Shown here: positions 10,101 to 25,100 of the stretch, piece after piece
How the letters are laid out: each line of letters begins with the position of its first letter
How positions within the stretch are numbered: position 1 is the stretch's first letter
Origin: Loripinus fragilis
Taxonomy: Eukaryota; Mollusca; Bivalvia; Lucinida; Lucinidae
DNA length: 64,000 nucleotides
Assembly (NCBI GenBank): GCA_964019695.1
Contig: OZ026520.1
Location: forward strand, 29,980,120 to 30,044,119
Direction of reading: 5' to 3'
Notes under the pieces: generated by a model
Seen by the model: only the letters and a program-made list of their open reading frames with translations
What the model was told of the DNA's origin: nothing
The model's database searches: none
Translations under genes and position numbers: made by a program

Positions 10101-13100
10101 GCTTTTCACATATCTTATGTAAAATATGAGAACACAATTACTTGCAAAAGGATTAGTTTGGACTCGGGGGGGAATGATGTTTTAAAAATATTTTTCTATT
10201 TCCTATATGTATAATACAAAAAGTGACCATTTTAGCCCCAAAATAAAGTCGTACATTAATGCAAATAGGAAATCAAATGCAAAATCATAAAATAGAGACC
10301 AACAGTGAGCTTATATATGAAGATGGAAGCATTTGATCGACTTTAATTTTCATCAAAATTATAGGCAGCGATACACTGAGATTCCCATTACCACCGTCAG
10401 AGGTCCTTATTCCATTTTCATGGAGAATTTTCAGAAAAATAAGGAAAAAATAACAAATAATCAGGTACAATTAACAAGAAATCCTGGATCCACCACTACA
10501 TTTCTTGACAAAAAGGTGGATCCATCCACCCCTACATTTCTTGACAAAAAGGCAGATGCATATAGTGCAAAAGCTCTGAAGCAGTAGTCTGCTAAGGGTT
10601 TTCAGTGTTTGATATCTGGACAGGTTTTATGGCTCCCTGACCTGAAAACCAGAGATTTTTTTAAAAAAAAGTGTTATTTATAGTTTTATAAGAAATGCAG
10701 TACTCACAGCAAATATTGTAATGCTTTAATGAATATATTTTTTAGACCTTTGACGAGAGATGAAGTGTTGGCTGGTGACATTGCCTGGGAAGTGGCCTAT
10801 ACAAAGAAAAACCTCGTCAAAAAGGCTTTTGTAACCGACAAACCCTGTCCTACAGATCCTGCTCCAATCCAGGTAAGATACTGCCTAATACTTTTAATTC
10901 AGAAATTTCCGCAATGGATTTAGTTTTTCCAGTTTTGTGAAAATAAAATTCTCTCAAAATGGCGAAATCACTCTGCCATTTACTGATGTAGTAAATCTTG
11001 TTCCAGTAGCAGTTTTCAACACTGCAAATTTGCGAAAATTAAGTTTTCGTGAAATCGAACTGGATTAGGGAATTATCTCTGTGTATCCTTAGTAATGTCA
11101 GAAATTTTCCTAACAGTACCTTTCAAGATTTTTAAGGATAATTCTTTGAAGAAAATCATCCACAAATCCAAAATTCGGGTATTATTTTACATTAGCTTTA
11201 TTTTTCCAGGATTTGAATTCAATAGAAGCTATCCCCTTTATAATGATAAGGCATATACATAAGCATAATCATTGTAGAACTTTTACCCTTTATGTACTTA
11301 TAGATTTTTCCTTCTGATACTTGGGATGGTCCATTGTATATATTCAGGGGTCACAGGTTAAAAATTCCTAATAAATTGTAGACAAGACTTTGTAGATGAT
11401 CAGGCTGGTCTGTGGCCCCCTTGTTTGAATAAAAAATTTAATGCATTTTACTGGTAGCAATTAAAAAGGATTTATAACTAATCAGTGGTTTTGATCATAT
11501 GAGGGATGTTCCAAAATCCTGTTCTTTACCTTGTAGCTTTGTTCAGAGACGTTTTGAGAGGCATACAATGCACCATTCAAAAGCACTATATTTTACCTTT
11601 ATAATGATGCTAATATCTTCTCACTACACTGTTTCCTTTAATGATTACAGCATATTATATATTGCCCACTCCATTATAGCCACTGACCTGTTTGAGTGGC
11701 ATACAATGCACCATTCAAAAGCACTATATTTTACCTTTATAATGATGCTAACTATCTTCTCACTGCACTTTTTCCTTTAATGATTACAGCATATTATATA
11801 TCGCCCACTACTCCATTATAACCACTGACCTGTTTTCATGTTATAGAATTATAATAATATTTGTTGAATCTAATCTTTCAGGGCCTGCATCTTTAAAACC
11901 ACAAAATAAAACTGCATTGAATTTTAACTTTTCTGTTACTTATAATGTCCATTCAAATGTTAGAATGGCGACAGGTTGTGTGGATTCAATATTTAATACG
12001 CAATGTGCAATTCTTATGACGACATTGAAATTGACAGCTACATCATTTTGAATACATTGCAGAATTTTCATTTCCGAGAATTTTCTATTTTTGTCTATCA
12101 AGTTGGACTAAAAAGATTCATCATTTTACAATACAGTGCACCTTTGGACATGTTGCATTGCTGGTTACAGAGATATCACGCCAGGATCAGAACTTTTGGA
12201 ACATCCCTCATATTGACACAATACTTCCCACAATACAATTTTGAGTGTCATTGTACACATTTCCATCTCTTTTTAATTTCATTTTTAAGCATATACCAGA
12301 AGAAGTAACTGGAACATGTGGTTGTTACCATGGTTACCATGGTGCATCTTGTGAGATCCAATGTGCTGGTGGTGCCGATTATCCATGCCATGGTAAAGGG
12401 ACATGTGATACAGAAACAGGAACGTGTACCTGTGATATAACAGCCAATGTGAATGCAGAATGTTCTCAGTGTAGTGATGGATGGTTTGGTGAAGACTGCT
12501 CTGTCACTGAAACTGCTTTGCAAGGTATATGAACCACAACATGTGATTTCCACCAATGTGGCATTATGACAAGTATAGACTCAGGTGAGCCTGTGCTGTC
12601 TCCTTTTACTCTCAGAAACTCCAGAAGATGTTCAGTCAGTAGCTTAACACTCATGGAATATTCAAGCAACTAGCCAAGGCTCTGATCAGACTGCACGTAT
12701 GCGCATGCTCATCTAAGGCTTTGCTGGTTGCACATACCAAGTTGTTGGAAATCTCATGTCGTGGCTCATACATGTAATATCTCTTTACTTTTTGCATGCT
12801 GGCAAAGGTTTAGATAAGCACATTTTTGTAGCGTAAAATTTCTTACCCATCAATTTTAACATGTTTTGGGTGCTCATTGAGACGGTTCTTTTGAGTACCC
12901 ACAACATATGTTTTGGTTGAGAAATAAGAAAATTACTTTTTTGCTACAAGCCTGATGCTTGGCAATTTCTAATGTTTTTTGTGGAACTTTGGTCGCTCGA
13001 ACTCGCCTGTCGTGAACATCAGGGATCACTCGAACTCGTTCGTTGGTCCCGGCGATTTGACTAGCCTGCGCATATGTGCATGCTGATAAAAATGTATTTA

Positions 13101-16100
13101 CTTTCAACAGGTTCATATGCTAACACATGCGGCTTATCATTTTAACTCTAACGTGCAAAGGGTTTTGATCAGTGACAGGTGTCACGTGCGCTTTCCAACT
13201 GTGGTCGATAAAAAAACGTGATGTCCTTGATGACATAAAGTACACATGAACCAACTTGAAAATTGTCAGGCTAAGGTCTCGCTGCAACACATGGATGGGT
13301 CGAATTTGCACCGACGGTCCCGACGAGTTCGAGCCAAGCAAGTTTGACTGTAGATATGAAATTGCTATTATTTTGTAGGCATACTGTCTGTTTTAAAGTT
13401 TTAATTTTGAAAGTTCATGATTTTGGGAAATTTTGAACTTACACCCATGTGAATAAACTATTGAAATAAATTGCTACCAATCTACTCATCTCTCAGACCT
13501 CCCAGTAGGGTCAGGAGGGTGTCCCAAACAATATGTTTTTAACCCTTAAAGCGCCAAGTAGGGTCAGTAGGGTGTGCCAAACAATATGTTTTTAACCCTT
13601 AAAGCGCCAAGTAGGGTCAGTAGGGTGTGCCAAACAGTATGTTTTTAACCCTTAAAGTGCCAAGAAAAAATGCATCTGAAAATGTCGTCTGCTGAAGTCC
13701 TCTGCTGCAAATAATTGCCTATTATTACTGACGAATTAAGTATAGAAACAAACAGGGTGGACCCAGAACAGACTGCGCTTATAGGAGTAGTCTGATCTGG
13801 GTCCACACTGTTTGCCACAGAGGCTTCTTACACATTTCAGCAGAGGAGAAAAGCAGACGACTTTTGTTGCGATTGGCACAGTAAGGGTTAAAACGTGGTC
13901 CTTTTTATAAATTACAGCCACAAACTATGAGATATTAATAGCAACTGGAGGTGAATTTCAAGGTCAGACAGACGCCAACGTGCTTATCACCCTATATGGA
14001 ACTAAAGGAGATACTGGGCAACGTGAGCTGACAGACAGCGGCGGAGACTTGTTTGAGAAAGACCGCACCGATACTTTCTATATTCAGTCTTTTGATATTG
14101 GCAAGGTAGGTTTGGTATTTATTAACTCTTTGCATCATGGGTAATTTTTTCATGCTTTTTTGTCGTCTGCTGACTTTTTTTCAAAATTAACATTTTCAAA
14201 AATTCTTTCAGAAATACCATCAGAGTGTCCAATTGTTTGGATCCAGATCAGCCCCGACAGGTGTTGCTTTACATCCTAGTCAACAAGTAACTGTTCAGTC
14301 ATGTTGGGATGTTTTCCTGTCTTCCTGGGTTGAACCAGTACTAACATTCAGCTGACTGTAATGTTCACAATCCATGTTCACGACCCGTTGTAAATGTAGA
14401 TTAACCAGTATCCGGTACCAGAATGAATGTGTGGAATGCAAATTGAACAGACATATGGACTCGCACAGTGATTATAGTGCACACCTGTATGTTGTGCAAA
14501 ATTTCGAAACTAAATCTTTAAAATATTGTTGTTATTGATGATTTTGACGGTCCTCATCTGGATCCAAACTGTATGACACTCTTTTATCATGGGTGAAAGT
14601 TTTCAGGATTAATCCTGAATTCAGGATTTTGAGGCCAACTTTCCATAGAAAGTCGTCATCAAAATGCTGATTTAGGCAGATTATATAAGCTTCTCTGATT
14701 TATTTTCAGAATATCTAAAGACAATTGACCATTTAAACTTGAAATTGTTGATGTTTTGTAGGCATACTACAAGTTTTAAGATTTTGATTTTTTTAGTTCA
14801 GGATTTTAGAAATTTTGAACTTTCACCCATGTTTTATTGACGAGGCACATATTGGATAATCTCCGAATTTACATTTTTTAGATAACAAGTATTACAATAG
14901 GACATGACAACTCCGGCAATGGACCAGGGTGGTACCTGAATGAAGTGACAGTAAATATTCCATCTCATGGAGAGAGCTACTGGTTCAACTGTAGTCGATG
15001 GATCGCGGATGATAAGGGAGATAACCAATTAGCGATGGAAGTGGTTCCAACTGAACAGTCCAGTATTACAAAACGTAAGCACATTATTATTTTATTTGGT
15101 GTAAGTTTTCCGGAGGAGTGCTGTAGCTCAGCAGTTGAGTGTTAGACTTGAGATTGAATGGTAGCTAGACACACCAGAAGCTTTGTATTGTTTCCACAGG
15201 TTTAGATAAACAAAACTTTTCAGCCTAAAATTGTAAATATTTTCTTACCCATCAGTTTTAACATATGTTTGTAATAGTAGACTGAGCCGTACTGGACGTC
15301 ATGACTCGAAGCCATAAATCTGAGTTGATCTTGCCCCATGATTGCACAGAAAGAGCCTGCCTTAATCAAAATTGCTCATCATACGAGTGCCACGAAAGTG
15401 TACGAGACCGCGATGCTGCCTCACGAATAATACTCATGTACTGGAGTAGTTCTTACGATTTATCTGGGTAGCGCTTTATGTAGATGGAAGAAAAGATAAG
15501 AAAAGCATCTGTTCATTTTTCTATATTTGAAACCTTATCTTTTGCTGTTGATTCTGGTCTTGTTTCCAAGTGACCACCCCCTGTTAGATGCAAAACACCA
15601 CTTGAAAAGAAGTCCTGCAATTCAACACTATTCTTCAATAAAAGAGCCAAAGGCCCAGATCTTTTGACATAATTGTGCAGGTACATGTGAAAAAAATATA
15701 AAAATATCATCAACACCCAAACAGATAATTTCTTTATTGCAAGAAAAAAAAATAGGAGAATTTAATGTGGGTTGAATTGATGATGATGCAACATTTTTTT
15801 TTTTTTTTTTTTTTTAGGGAGCGCAGTGGCTCAGTGGTAGAGTGCTTGACTCGAGACCGAAGGGTAGCGGGTTCGAGCCTCACCGGCGTCACTGCGTTGT
15901 GGTCCTTGAGCAAGACACATTTATCCTAGCTTAGTACTGGTTAAACCCAGAAAGAACCGTCCCGCATAACTGAAAGATTGTTGAGTGGACGTAAAGAATC
16001 AAATCAAACAAAAACAAACAAAGCAACATTTTTTTCCTGAATAACCTCCAAAGCAGTCAGTATTTTTTCAAAATCTACAAAATTTAAAATGAAAGGCTCT

Positions 16101-19100
16101 GATTGTATCGTGGACTGAGAAACCCCCGTTGCATTACCGCTTGTCCCCTAGTTTTCTGAGTGCAAATGACCATCCTCTGTGGCGGCTGTCACCGTAGAAG
16201 CAAGACCCACTCGTTCTTGGCTTCCATCTATCCGTCTGCGTTTCGATGGCACAGCATTGACTCTTCTTCTATTCGATCGCCTAGAAGGCATCTTCAAATT
16301 ACTGATAAATCAGATGGAAACGGATAAAAAAGATAATAAATTTCGATTTTGAACTGATTTCTCTCCGGAAGTTGCTAAGAAAGAGCTCGGATATTGATTG
16401 CAAGCGCTTGTTTAATAAGCAAATATGATCATGATTGCTTAGCAACCGTAGCATACTGTAAGTGTTCAAGCTACCCCAACTGCTTTGAAACAACAATGGC
16501 CGCCTAAACACGGAAGTCGTTTTATTATGCCAAATTAAACTAGTTTAAGGCCATAATAAACAGCAAATTGTGACACCAACAGTGCAAGTCGGCAACAAAA
16601 TAAACCAGATTATTGCGTATGTCAATAATCTATATTATAAGGACTTTAATAGATAAGAATTTTGTGACCTTGATCTAATTTTCAAGGTCACTAGGATCAA
16701 ATAACTTATTAAGTGGGTGGGGGGCGTATTTTTTCTTCTGAAAACTCCATCTACCTTTTATTGTCTTTCTGCAGGTTTGGATGGAAGTTGGTTTGTTGCT
16801 CTGGCATATTCTAGTGGACATTACATCAACTATGATGGGAGCATGTATGAGTTTAATGGCGTAGGAGAGTATTTATTACTCAAGCAATTCACTGACTCAA
16901 GCAACCGGGAAGAGATCCTTGTGAATATACTGCAGGTAAGATATCGTACTTGAAAAGTACTTTAATGAATATATAGGTCTTTCTTGAAAAGTCCTTGAAA
17001 ATTGAATATCTTAAAAAGTACTAGAACATAGTTTGCACAGGCTTGAAAAGTCCTTGAATATAGAGGGCTTTCTTGAAAAGTGCTTGAAAATTAAATATGA
17101 CTGGAACAGTACTGGAACATGGCTTGCACAGACTTGAATATAGAGGGTTTCTTGAAAAGTCCTTGAAAATTAAAATATGCCTTGAAAGTTACTGGATCAG
17201 GGTTCACACAAGCTTGAATATAGAGGGCTTTCTTGAAAAGTCCATGAAAATTAAAAAAATGCCTTGAAAGATACTGGATCAGAGTTCACTCAGGCTTGAA
17301 TAGGGCTTGCACAGGCATGAATACTACTTGAATATAGAGGGCTTTCTTGAAGTCCTTGAAAATTAAAAATTCCTTGAAAAGTAGTAGAAAAGTTTTCTTA
17401 GGACTTGAAAAGTTGTTGAAATTTACTCTTCTGTCTTAAGAACTTAACACTGTTAATGGAGATTTAAATCAGTAATAACCCTTTGTGTTCTGATGGATTT
17501 TCCCATATATTTTATACAATAAGTATGGTACTGCCCCTTTGTGTACTTTTAGGGGTCAAAGGTAGAACCTTTAAATTATGATGTATGTCTGTCCCTGGAG
17601 CTTGATTGGAGGACTTAACACTGTTAATGGAGATTTTAATCAGTAATAACATTTTGTATTCTGACAGATTTTCCAATATATTTTATACAATAAGTATGGG
17701 ACTGTCGCTTTGTGTACTTTTAGGGGTCAAAGGTAGAATTTATAAATTATAATGTGTGTTTGAACCTGGGGCTTGATTGTAATCTTAGCAAACAGTGCAG
17801 ACACTGATAAAATGCAGCATTATGCTGAATTATAATGCTGCACTTCATCTGGGTCTTCACTGTTTGCTAACTACCTATTTAGGGGGTTTCTAGTATACAA
17901 ATCAGGGTTTGCACAGTCTTGAAAAGTACTTGAATTTAGAGGGCTTTCTTGATAAGTCCTTGAAAATTAAATATGCCTTGAAAAGTACTGGAAAATCACT
18001 CAAAGGCCTTGAAAAGTCTTCGAATTCTACTTTCTGTAGGACTTAACTAAATCAGTATAAAATTGTTGTGCCTTTTATTGGTGCAGCAAATGCTGCACCA
18101 AATAAAGGCTCAACAATTTTATGCTAATTTTCTAGTACTAATTTCTCCATTATCTCAGTCTAGCATTTCTGATGTAGAATGTTAACACTTAAATCAGGGT
18201 TTTCATAACTTTTTTGTCCTTGAAAACTGTAGGATAGTCTTTAGTAGTCCTTGAAAAGTCCTTGAATTTTACTCAAACTTGCCTGTATGAACCCAGCAAA
18301 TGCTTAATTTGTTGTGTCTAACTGGTGCAGCATTTTCTAATACTAGTTTTTTTCATTATCCAGGCCCCCAGATAAGAGTGTGTAACTGAAAATTATTTTC
18401 TTATTTCCCAACCAAAACATTTGTTTTGAGCACCCAAAATTCATGTTTAAACTGATGGATAAGAAAATAATCGCAGTTTTACCCTGAGAAATTTTGCTTA
18501 ACTGGCCCTATGATTATCTCAGTCTAGCAGTTAGGAATTAGATTTTTAACATGTAAATTAGTAACTTTCACTAACTTGTAGTCCTTGAAAACTGTAGGGG
18601 AGTCTTTTGAGTCCTTGAAAAGTCCTTGAATTCTACACAAACCCTGGACATGTTCGTCCTTTTTTATCCTGAGAAATACTGAGTGTATTACTTGATCCTT
18701 GACAACAGCGAGCCCCACATGTTATCTCTTTTCCTCAATTTTTTTAAGAAATTAAATTATACATGGGCACTATTTCCAGTTTTCTTGTCCATAAAAAATG
18801 CTTCACTTAATTATTGCCACTGAAAAACTTTATTTTTTGGCTTGCTGGGTAATTTTTCATGCTTTTGTTGTGGTCGTATGCTGACTTTTTCATAAACTCT
18901 TCAAAAACAGTATTAGAATGTAAAAGGTTTGGTCAAGGGTTGATCTGGGTCCAAATTGTTTGTAAAGGTTATCAGCAGATGACAAAAGTCACAGTTAGCA
19001 AGAAATAACAATATTTAAGATATCATTTATATCTGATAATGTGTGTCATACAAAAAATATTTATTTGTAGTACATATATAGCCAAAGCACCTTTTAAGTC

Positions 19101-22100
19101 TTTTGTTGCTAGAGGTGACTTTTGTCCTCCGCTGATAACCTTTGCAAATGGTTTGGACCCAGATCAGGACTGATAGAACAACGGTTCATCCTGATCTGGA
19201 TCCACACCATCTGACACTCTGATAGTGTTGCTGAGAGATTTTTTTTTGAAAAAAAAAGCAGTAGCCGACAAAAAAAGCATGGAAAATTACCTTCAATGCA
19301 AACAAGTAAAGAAAGGTTTACTCTGCCATCATAACTATCATTTTACAGTAAATGTATTAAACACTGTTGCCTGCCAAAAAGTCACAGAGAAACAGTGCAG
19401 ACTCAGATCAGATTACTTCTTCAGTCTGATAAGGGTCTTCCCTGTTTGCTATTCTGACAAGCATTTTCTGAATTCCAGTCCTAATAACCAATATTTTAGT
19501 TGAGAACTGAAGAGAAAAGTGTTCGAAATTTTAGAACATTTACAGTAGCTGTATGTGCTCATTCTCTTTTTCCAGGTGCCATTCTCAAGTGTCACATTGG
19601 CAACTTCCATCTATGCTGTTGGTGTACAAGTGTCGTCTAACACTTTAGTAATACGAGCTGATTCATGTGGAACAGGCGGATTTACTTGGATAAATGAAGA
19701 GCCTACAGCTATTGGTGACGAACTTAAGCTAAGTGAAGATGTAACATGTAAGCAGACATCAGTACGACAGTACATTTGTACAGACTCATCAGCCTTTCAT
19801 CTTGTAGTTGACATGTACGAAGGACATTTGTCTGTTCAGTCTTGGACTAGTAAATGTGAAGATTCAAGGGGACTATTTGGTCCATGTGGAAGTGATGGCG
19901 TATTCAATGATTTCCTATCATCCAGTGGTAGTTCCCTAGACCCAAATACAGACTTAAATATAAAGAACATTTATGAGAAGTTTGCAGCATCATGGCAAGC
20001 TGATAATCAGAATACTATGTTTTCTGCTGTTCTACCCAACTATATTCCATCCAGTGTAGAAATGTGTCTTCAGTCAACAGATGGCCACGCTATTAGTGAA
20101 CCTGTGAACACCTTCACTAAAGCTAATGTTAGTATTGAGATCAAATTTTATCTTGAAGAAACAGTTACTGGTTGTGCCACCCTCTGGTCTTATCACAGTT
20201 TGGAAACCTTTTCAGTTCTCATATGTGACAGCTATGTGAATATATATCATAATAAACAAAAAACTGAAATGAAGAAGCTTGGCATTGTCAGTGCTCAAAC
20301 ATGGTACCACTTATCAACTGTTTGGAATGGCGAGGCTTCACAACTAGACATGTTCCTTCTGTTAGTTTCAAAAAGATATAAATCTGACTTGTCAACTGAT
20401 TTTTCTGAGAGTCCATTGATACCAGGAGGACAGTTCATGATTGGTCAGATGTATTATGATAGCACTATGGATCTTGAAGTGTTGAGCTGGAACTTTAATG
20501 GTTATTTTGATGAGTTCACCATCTGGAAGAAACCATTAGATCTGAATTTTATTATCAACAATGCGTTTTCATACAAGATTGGAACTGAAGAGGATTTGTC
20601 CACTATATGGAGGTTTAATGAAGGTTATGGAACTACAAGTTGGGATAGTTCAGAGTTGAGGCTAAAGATGGAGTGGGTGTCTGGACCTAGAGCTCATCCT
20701 GAGTGGACTATCTGTGGTTATCCAATGGAATATCCTGTCTTGACACAACGCACTCTGAGCAGTATTAGCTCTGATATCAGTTCAGAAAATGTGGACTTGT
20801 GCTCCTCTTGGTTGGAGAAAACTGAATTGAAAAAATCAATGACAGATGCAACATGGCTGAAATTAAACCAGCAGTGCCATTTCAATATTCACTCTCAGGG
20901 AAGCAGCTCTAAAGCTCTTGAAGTAATTCTAGCACCTACTTATGCCTACATGATAAGAGAAGAAGATAGTATACCAAATGTGAGGAGTCGTCTAGATTGG
21001 CGAGGCAGATTATTGTGTAGGGATTTCACAGACTCCTATTTTCCTGGATGGACAGGAGAGGACTGCAGCATTTATTGCTTATCTGGAGAATATGATGCTA
21101 CTTCTAATGAATGTTTGTGTTCTACAGGATTTTGGAGTAGCAGCTGTGATAAAATCTGTCCCTATGCTAGAGACAGTCCATGTGGCGGTGGAACATGTGA
21201 TAATGGGATTTGTACTTGCAGTCTTGATAGATATGCTGTTACATCAAACTGTAAAGAATGTTCAGATGGCTGGATTGGTTCTGATTGTTGCACAATATCA
21301 GCTATACTATCATCTGCTGTTAAACGAATGGCTATGATTTTCTCTCGTGGGCATATTGTAATGTTTGATGGACAAGGCTATGATATTCATACTCCGGGAC
21401 AATACATCCTATTGGAAAACAGTGAAATTGGCTTGTATGGCAGGATGAAACCACGTGGAGAAAATGTCTGTCTACAACAGCTATGGCTTCAAATAAATGA
21501 AGATCATTTCACTGTTCAGACTCCTCTTATAGACAATGGTAAAGGTGAACTAATATTCTGGCTGAATAACGAAGTAATAGAAATTATTGATTCAGAAACA
21601 ATAACTGGTACTGTTGAACTTGAATGGGAGGATCAGGCAAGCTTTACAATCAACCTGGCTTCTTATGGGAGTATGATGCTAAGAGTTACATACATTGGAT
21701 CATGTCTAGATGTCCAAGTTATCTTTGGGGCAGCAACCTGTTCAGGTAGTGTCTCTGGACTGCTGGGAAATTGTAACCAAAATATGGATGATGACTTCTA
21801 TTCCTCTGACTCGACCACTGTTTCTCAGTATGCTTTAAACCAACACCTCATTGATACAAGCCATGTAAGCAAGTTCAAAAAAGAAGATATTACTGGATTT
21901 GTGTACTACTATGAAGGTGTAAGTCTGCCAGAACCAGTCACTATCAGTAATGGATACAGTCTACTTTTTAATGACTGGGGAATTATGTCTGCCCCAGTGC
22001 CCAAAGCAGTATTTAATGGTACAAACATCACATTAGATATAAAAATGAAACTCTCATCTGACAATGGTCTCATACTCGGTTACAGTTTCGGTAGCCAGTT

Positions 22101-25100
22101 CAGTATTTTTGTTGAGAATCTCAAACTTAATCTTAGGGCTTCTGACCAAGTATATACTACAAATTTCACATTTACAAAAGACCAGTGGACTCATATTTTC
22201 ATAACTCATGATATATCATCAGATGATGTAGCAGTGTCTATCTTTGAAGACAGTGTCCTGACTTACCAAGATCACAGACTAATAGCAAGTTTAGCACTGC
22301 AGTCTGGTGGACATTTCCTTCTAGGACACTGGCAGGTGGCTTCTCCTGCAGATTTTGGAAAGCTGAATGGAATGATTGGAACTTTCAGAGTGTGGAACAA
22401 GATTCTAGATGACTATGTCATGTTTGATGCCTCAGTTACTCATATTGTTGCTGGATATGAAAGTCTTGTGCTCTTGTTTGAATTCAATGAGGGCCTGGGC
22501 TACGAAACTACAGACTCTGTTAATGGTCTTGGAATGTCTCTACCCAAAACTGGAGAAGTTACCTGGTTCATAACAGACCTTCCAAAGGTTCCCAAGGCTT
22601 CTGAAGAATGTAAAGTGGAAACTGAAGTCACACTCAAGTTGGCCGCAAATTATGAGAAATGTGTATCAATGCTAAAATCAGAACATTTGACATCTGTGTG
22701 TGTTGGACTAGGAACAGAATTTGATTCTAGTTACTTTTATGATGCCTGTTTAACAGATGAGACCTATGTCTCTTCATTAAAAGCCAAAATTGATTATTAT
22801 TCAACAGTTATATCACTATCAGCTATTAAAAATCAGATCTGCATAGATGGAACAACTGAACACTATAAGTATGTATGTTCAGAGTTTTGTAACTTTGGAA
22901 CTCCAACCAAATCTGGTTGTAAATGCCACAAAGGCTACTGGGGTGAAACCTGTAATGATCCTTGTCCTGGTGGAAGTGATAATCCCTGCAGTGGGAATGG
23001 CATATGTAATGTAACAACAGGAACCTGTACATGTTTAAAGGGATTTTCACTTCCAGACTGTGGAACATGTGAAGAAATGTTTATGCCAGTAAAGTGTGAT
23101 ACAGCTTATCCCCCAACTTACAATCCTGAAGACAACAGTGTTGATGAGACAGCACCTGTAAATACCATCTGCTCTATTTCTAGTATGGGCTATGTGATCA
23201 ACTATATGCAACTTTCATATTATTTTAATCATATTGGACAGTTCTATCTAGTTAAGCCAGACAGTGATAACGACAAAGTACCAGACATTCAAATATGTAC
23301 AACCAACTGCTACTGTGGAAAAGCATGCATCACTGCAATGTATTTGAACTACAAGTCAGAATCTATCAGTGTAAAAGGAGCATCATCTTCCACAGGAGAT
23401 GTTATTGTAACAATCAATGATGATTTACAATACTCTTCCATAGCAACAACAGGCCTTGAAACTTTGGAGATACAATCTTCCTCAGAGACACAGTATATAA
23501 TTAAAAGCTTGGACAATGAGATCAATATAATTGTGTCTTATAGTTCTTCAGAGCCACGATTCCTTGACGTTGTTATCAGGATTCTCAGTGATACAGACTT
23601 ATGCTCAAACCAAGTTAGTATCTGTGGCAATTGTACAAACTTTGCTGTTGGAATGGAATTCTCCACTTATGAAAGCTGGATCGTCCAGGATGGAGATAAA
23701 TGTGTGACCAATTCAACTGATGGAAATGTCCTTGATAGTACAACAGGTACTGGAGGCTCTGGTGGCTTTGCTGCCATCTTCATTGACACACCTACTGCAA
23801 GTATAGATACTTCTGAGGGAGACAGTAGTGGAACTAAACTTTCTTCTGATATTCTTAAGGATGTCATAACTAACCAACATGGAATAGCAATATCTATGAA
23901 AATCAAACCAAAGAAGGATAATGGAACCATCTTCACATACAGTTACTCAACTGTGTTTCATATGTTTTTGGAGAATGGCTTATTGAAATTTTCTGTAGGA
24001 AATCAAGTCTTTGATTCAGATATTCCTATTCCAATTCCAAATGATGAATGGCATCATATTTCATTGGTGTGGTCTAATGTCAATGAGCAAATGATAGTAT
24101 ATGCAACATCTTTGACAAATGGGAGTGAAACTGAAAATGCCCAATTTCTTGTTCCAAAAGAAGCCTTCAGTAATCATGGGATATTATCTCTAGGCTCATG
24201 CAATAGCCTCTTCAATCCTGATTTAATTGATCCAATTAAACAAGACTTAGTTGGTGAGATGGATGAGTTCTTTGTGTTTAAAAGATATTTGGAGGCGAGT
24301 GAAGAGGCCAAATACAGATATGATCCAGTTCCACTGGATGAAGAGGGCCTTGGGATTTATTTCAATTTTGACAATGTGATTGCTGGTACAGTTAAAGATC
24401 TTGTTAGTGGCAATGACCTTACAGCACAGACCCCATCATGGAAAGAACCAACTGTGACATTTTCTTCGTCAGATTTACCAATTAATCAAATATCAGAGGA
24501 TGAACAGTCTTGTATTTCAGAATATACTGCAGAAGTCCTTACGGCCGCAACTGATACTTGCACCAGTTACTACAGTAACAGCCAGCTGATCACATTATGT
24601 GACGATCTTGTAGACATTGACATGCATAGGAGAGGCTGTATACTTAAGATGCAGAGTACAGGAGAAGAGGGCACTGCATTAGATGATGTTTTAACATATG
24701 CTGAAAAGTGTAATCTCATGCAAGAAATGAACAATGAAACAGAATCTGTTGATGTGAAACAGTTTTTATGTAGCTTTAATAATGTTGCAACTGGATATGT
24801 TGGTTTGGATTGTGATATTCTCTGCAAGTTCCCAGATCCTCAAGGTGACGGTCTCAACTGTTCCTGTGCCACGGGCTACTATGGTGACCACTGTGATCAA
24901 GTGTGTCCTGGAGGAGCTGAGAACCCTTGTAATGGTAATGGAGAATGTAACAAGCTCACAGGAATCTGTAAATGTTTAAGCAACTATCAGGGTGATAGTT
25001 GTGATACATGTTCAAGTGGATGGTTAGGAAAGGACTGCAAGATAACAATCCAGCCGTCATTACCAGGCTCTAAATTCTACTCATGCTCTATGACAAGTTA

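Noticed and set aside
12300..12524. Exon 4 starting after the AG at 12298-12299
   Set aside because: That start would require phase 1 entry from exon 3, which leaves in phase 0; the AG at 12288-12289 restores the frame.
13504..13664. CRISPR-like direct repeats
   Set aside because: Three contiguous 53-nt copies without spacers in an intron are a plain tandem repeat.
15816..15890. Functional tRNA gene
   Set aside because: Two further copies with the same 200-nt body and target duplications show that it is a SINE.
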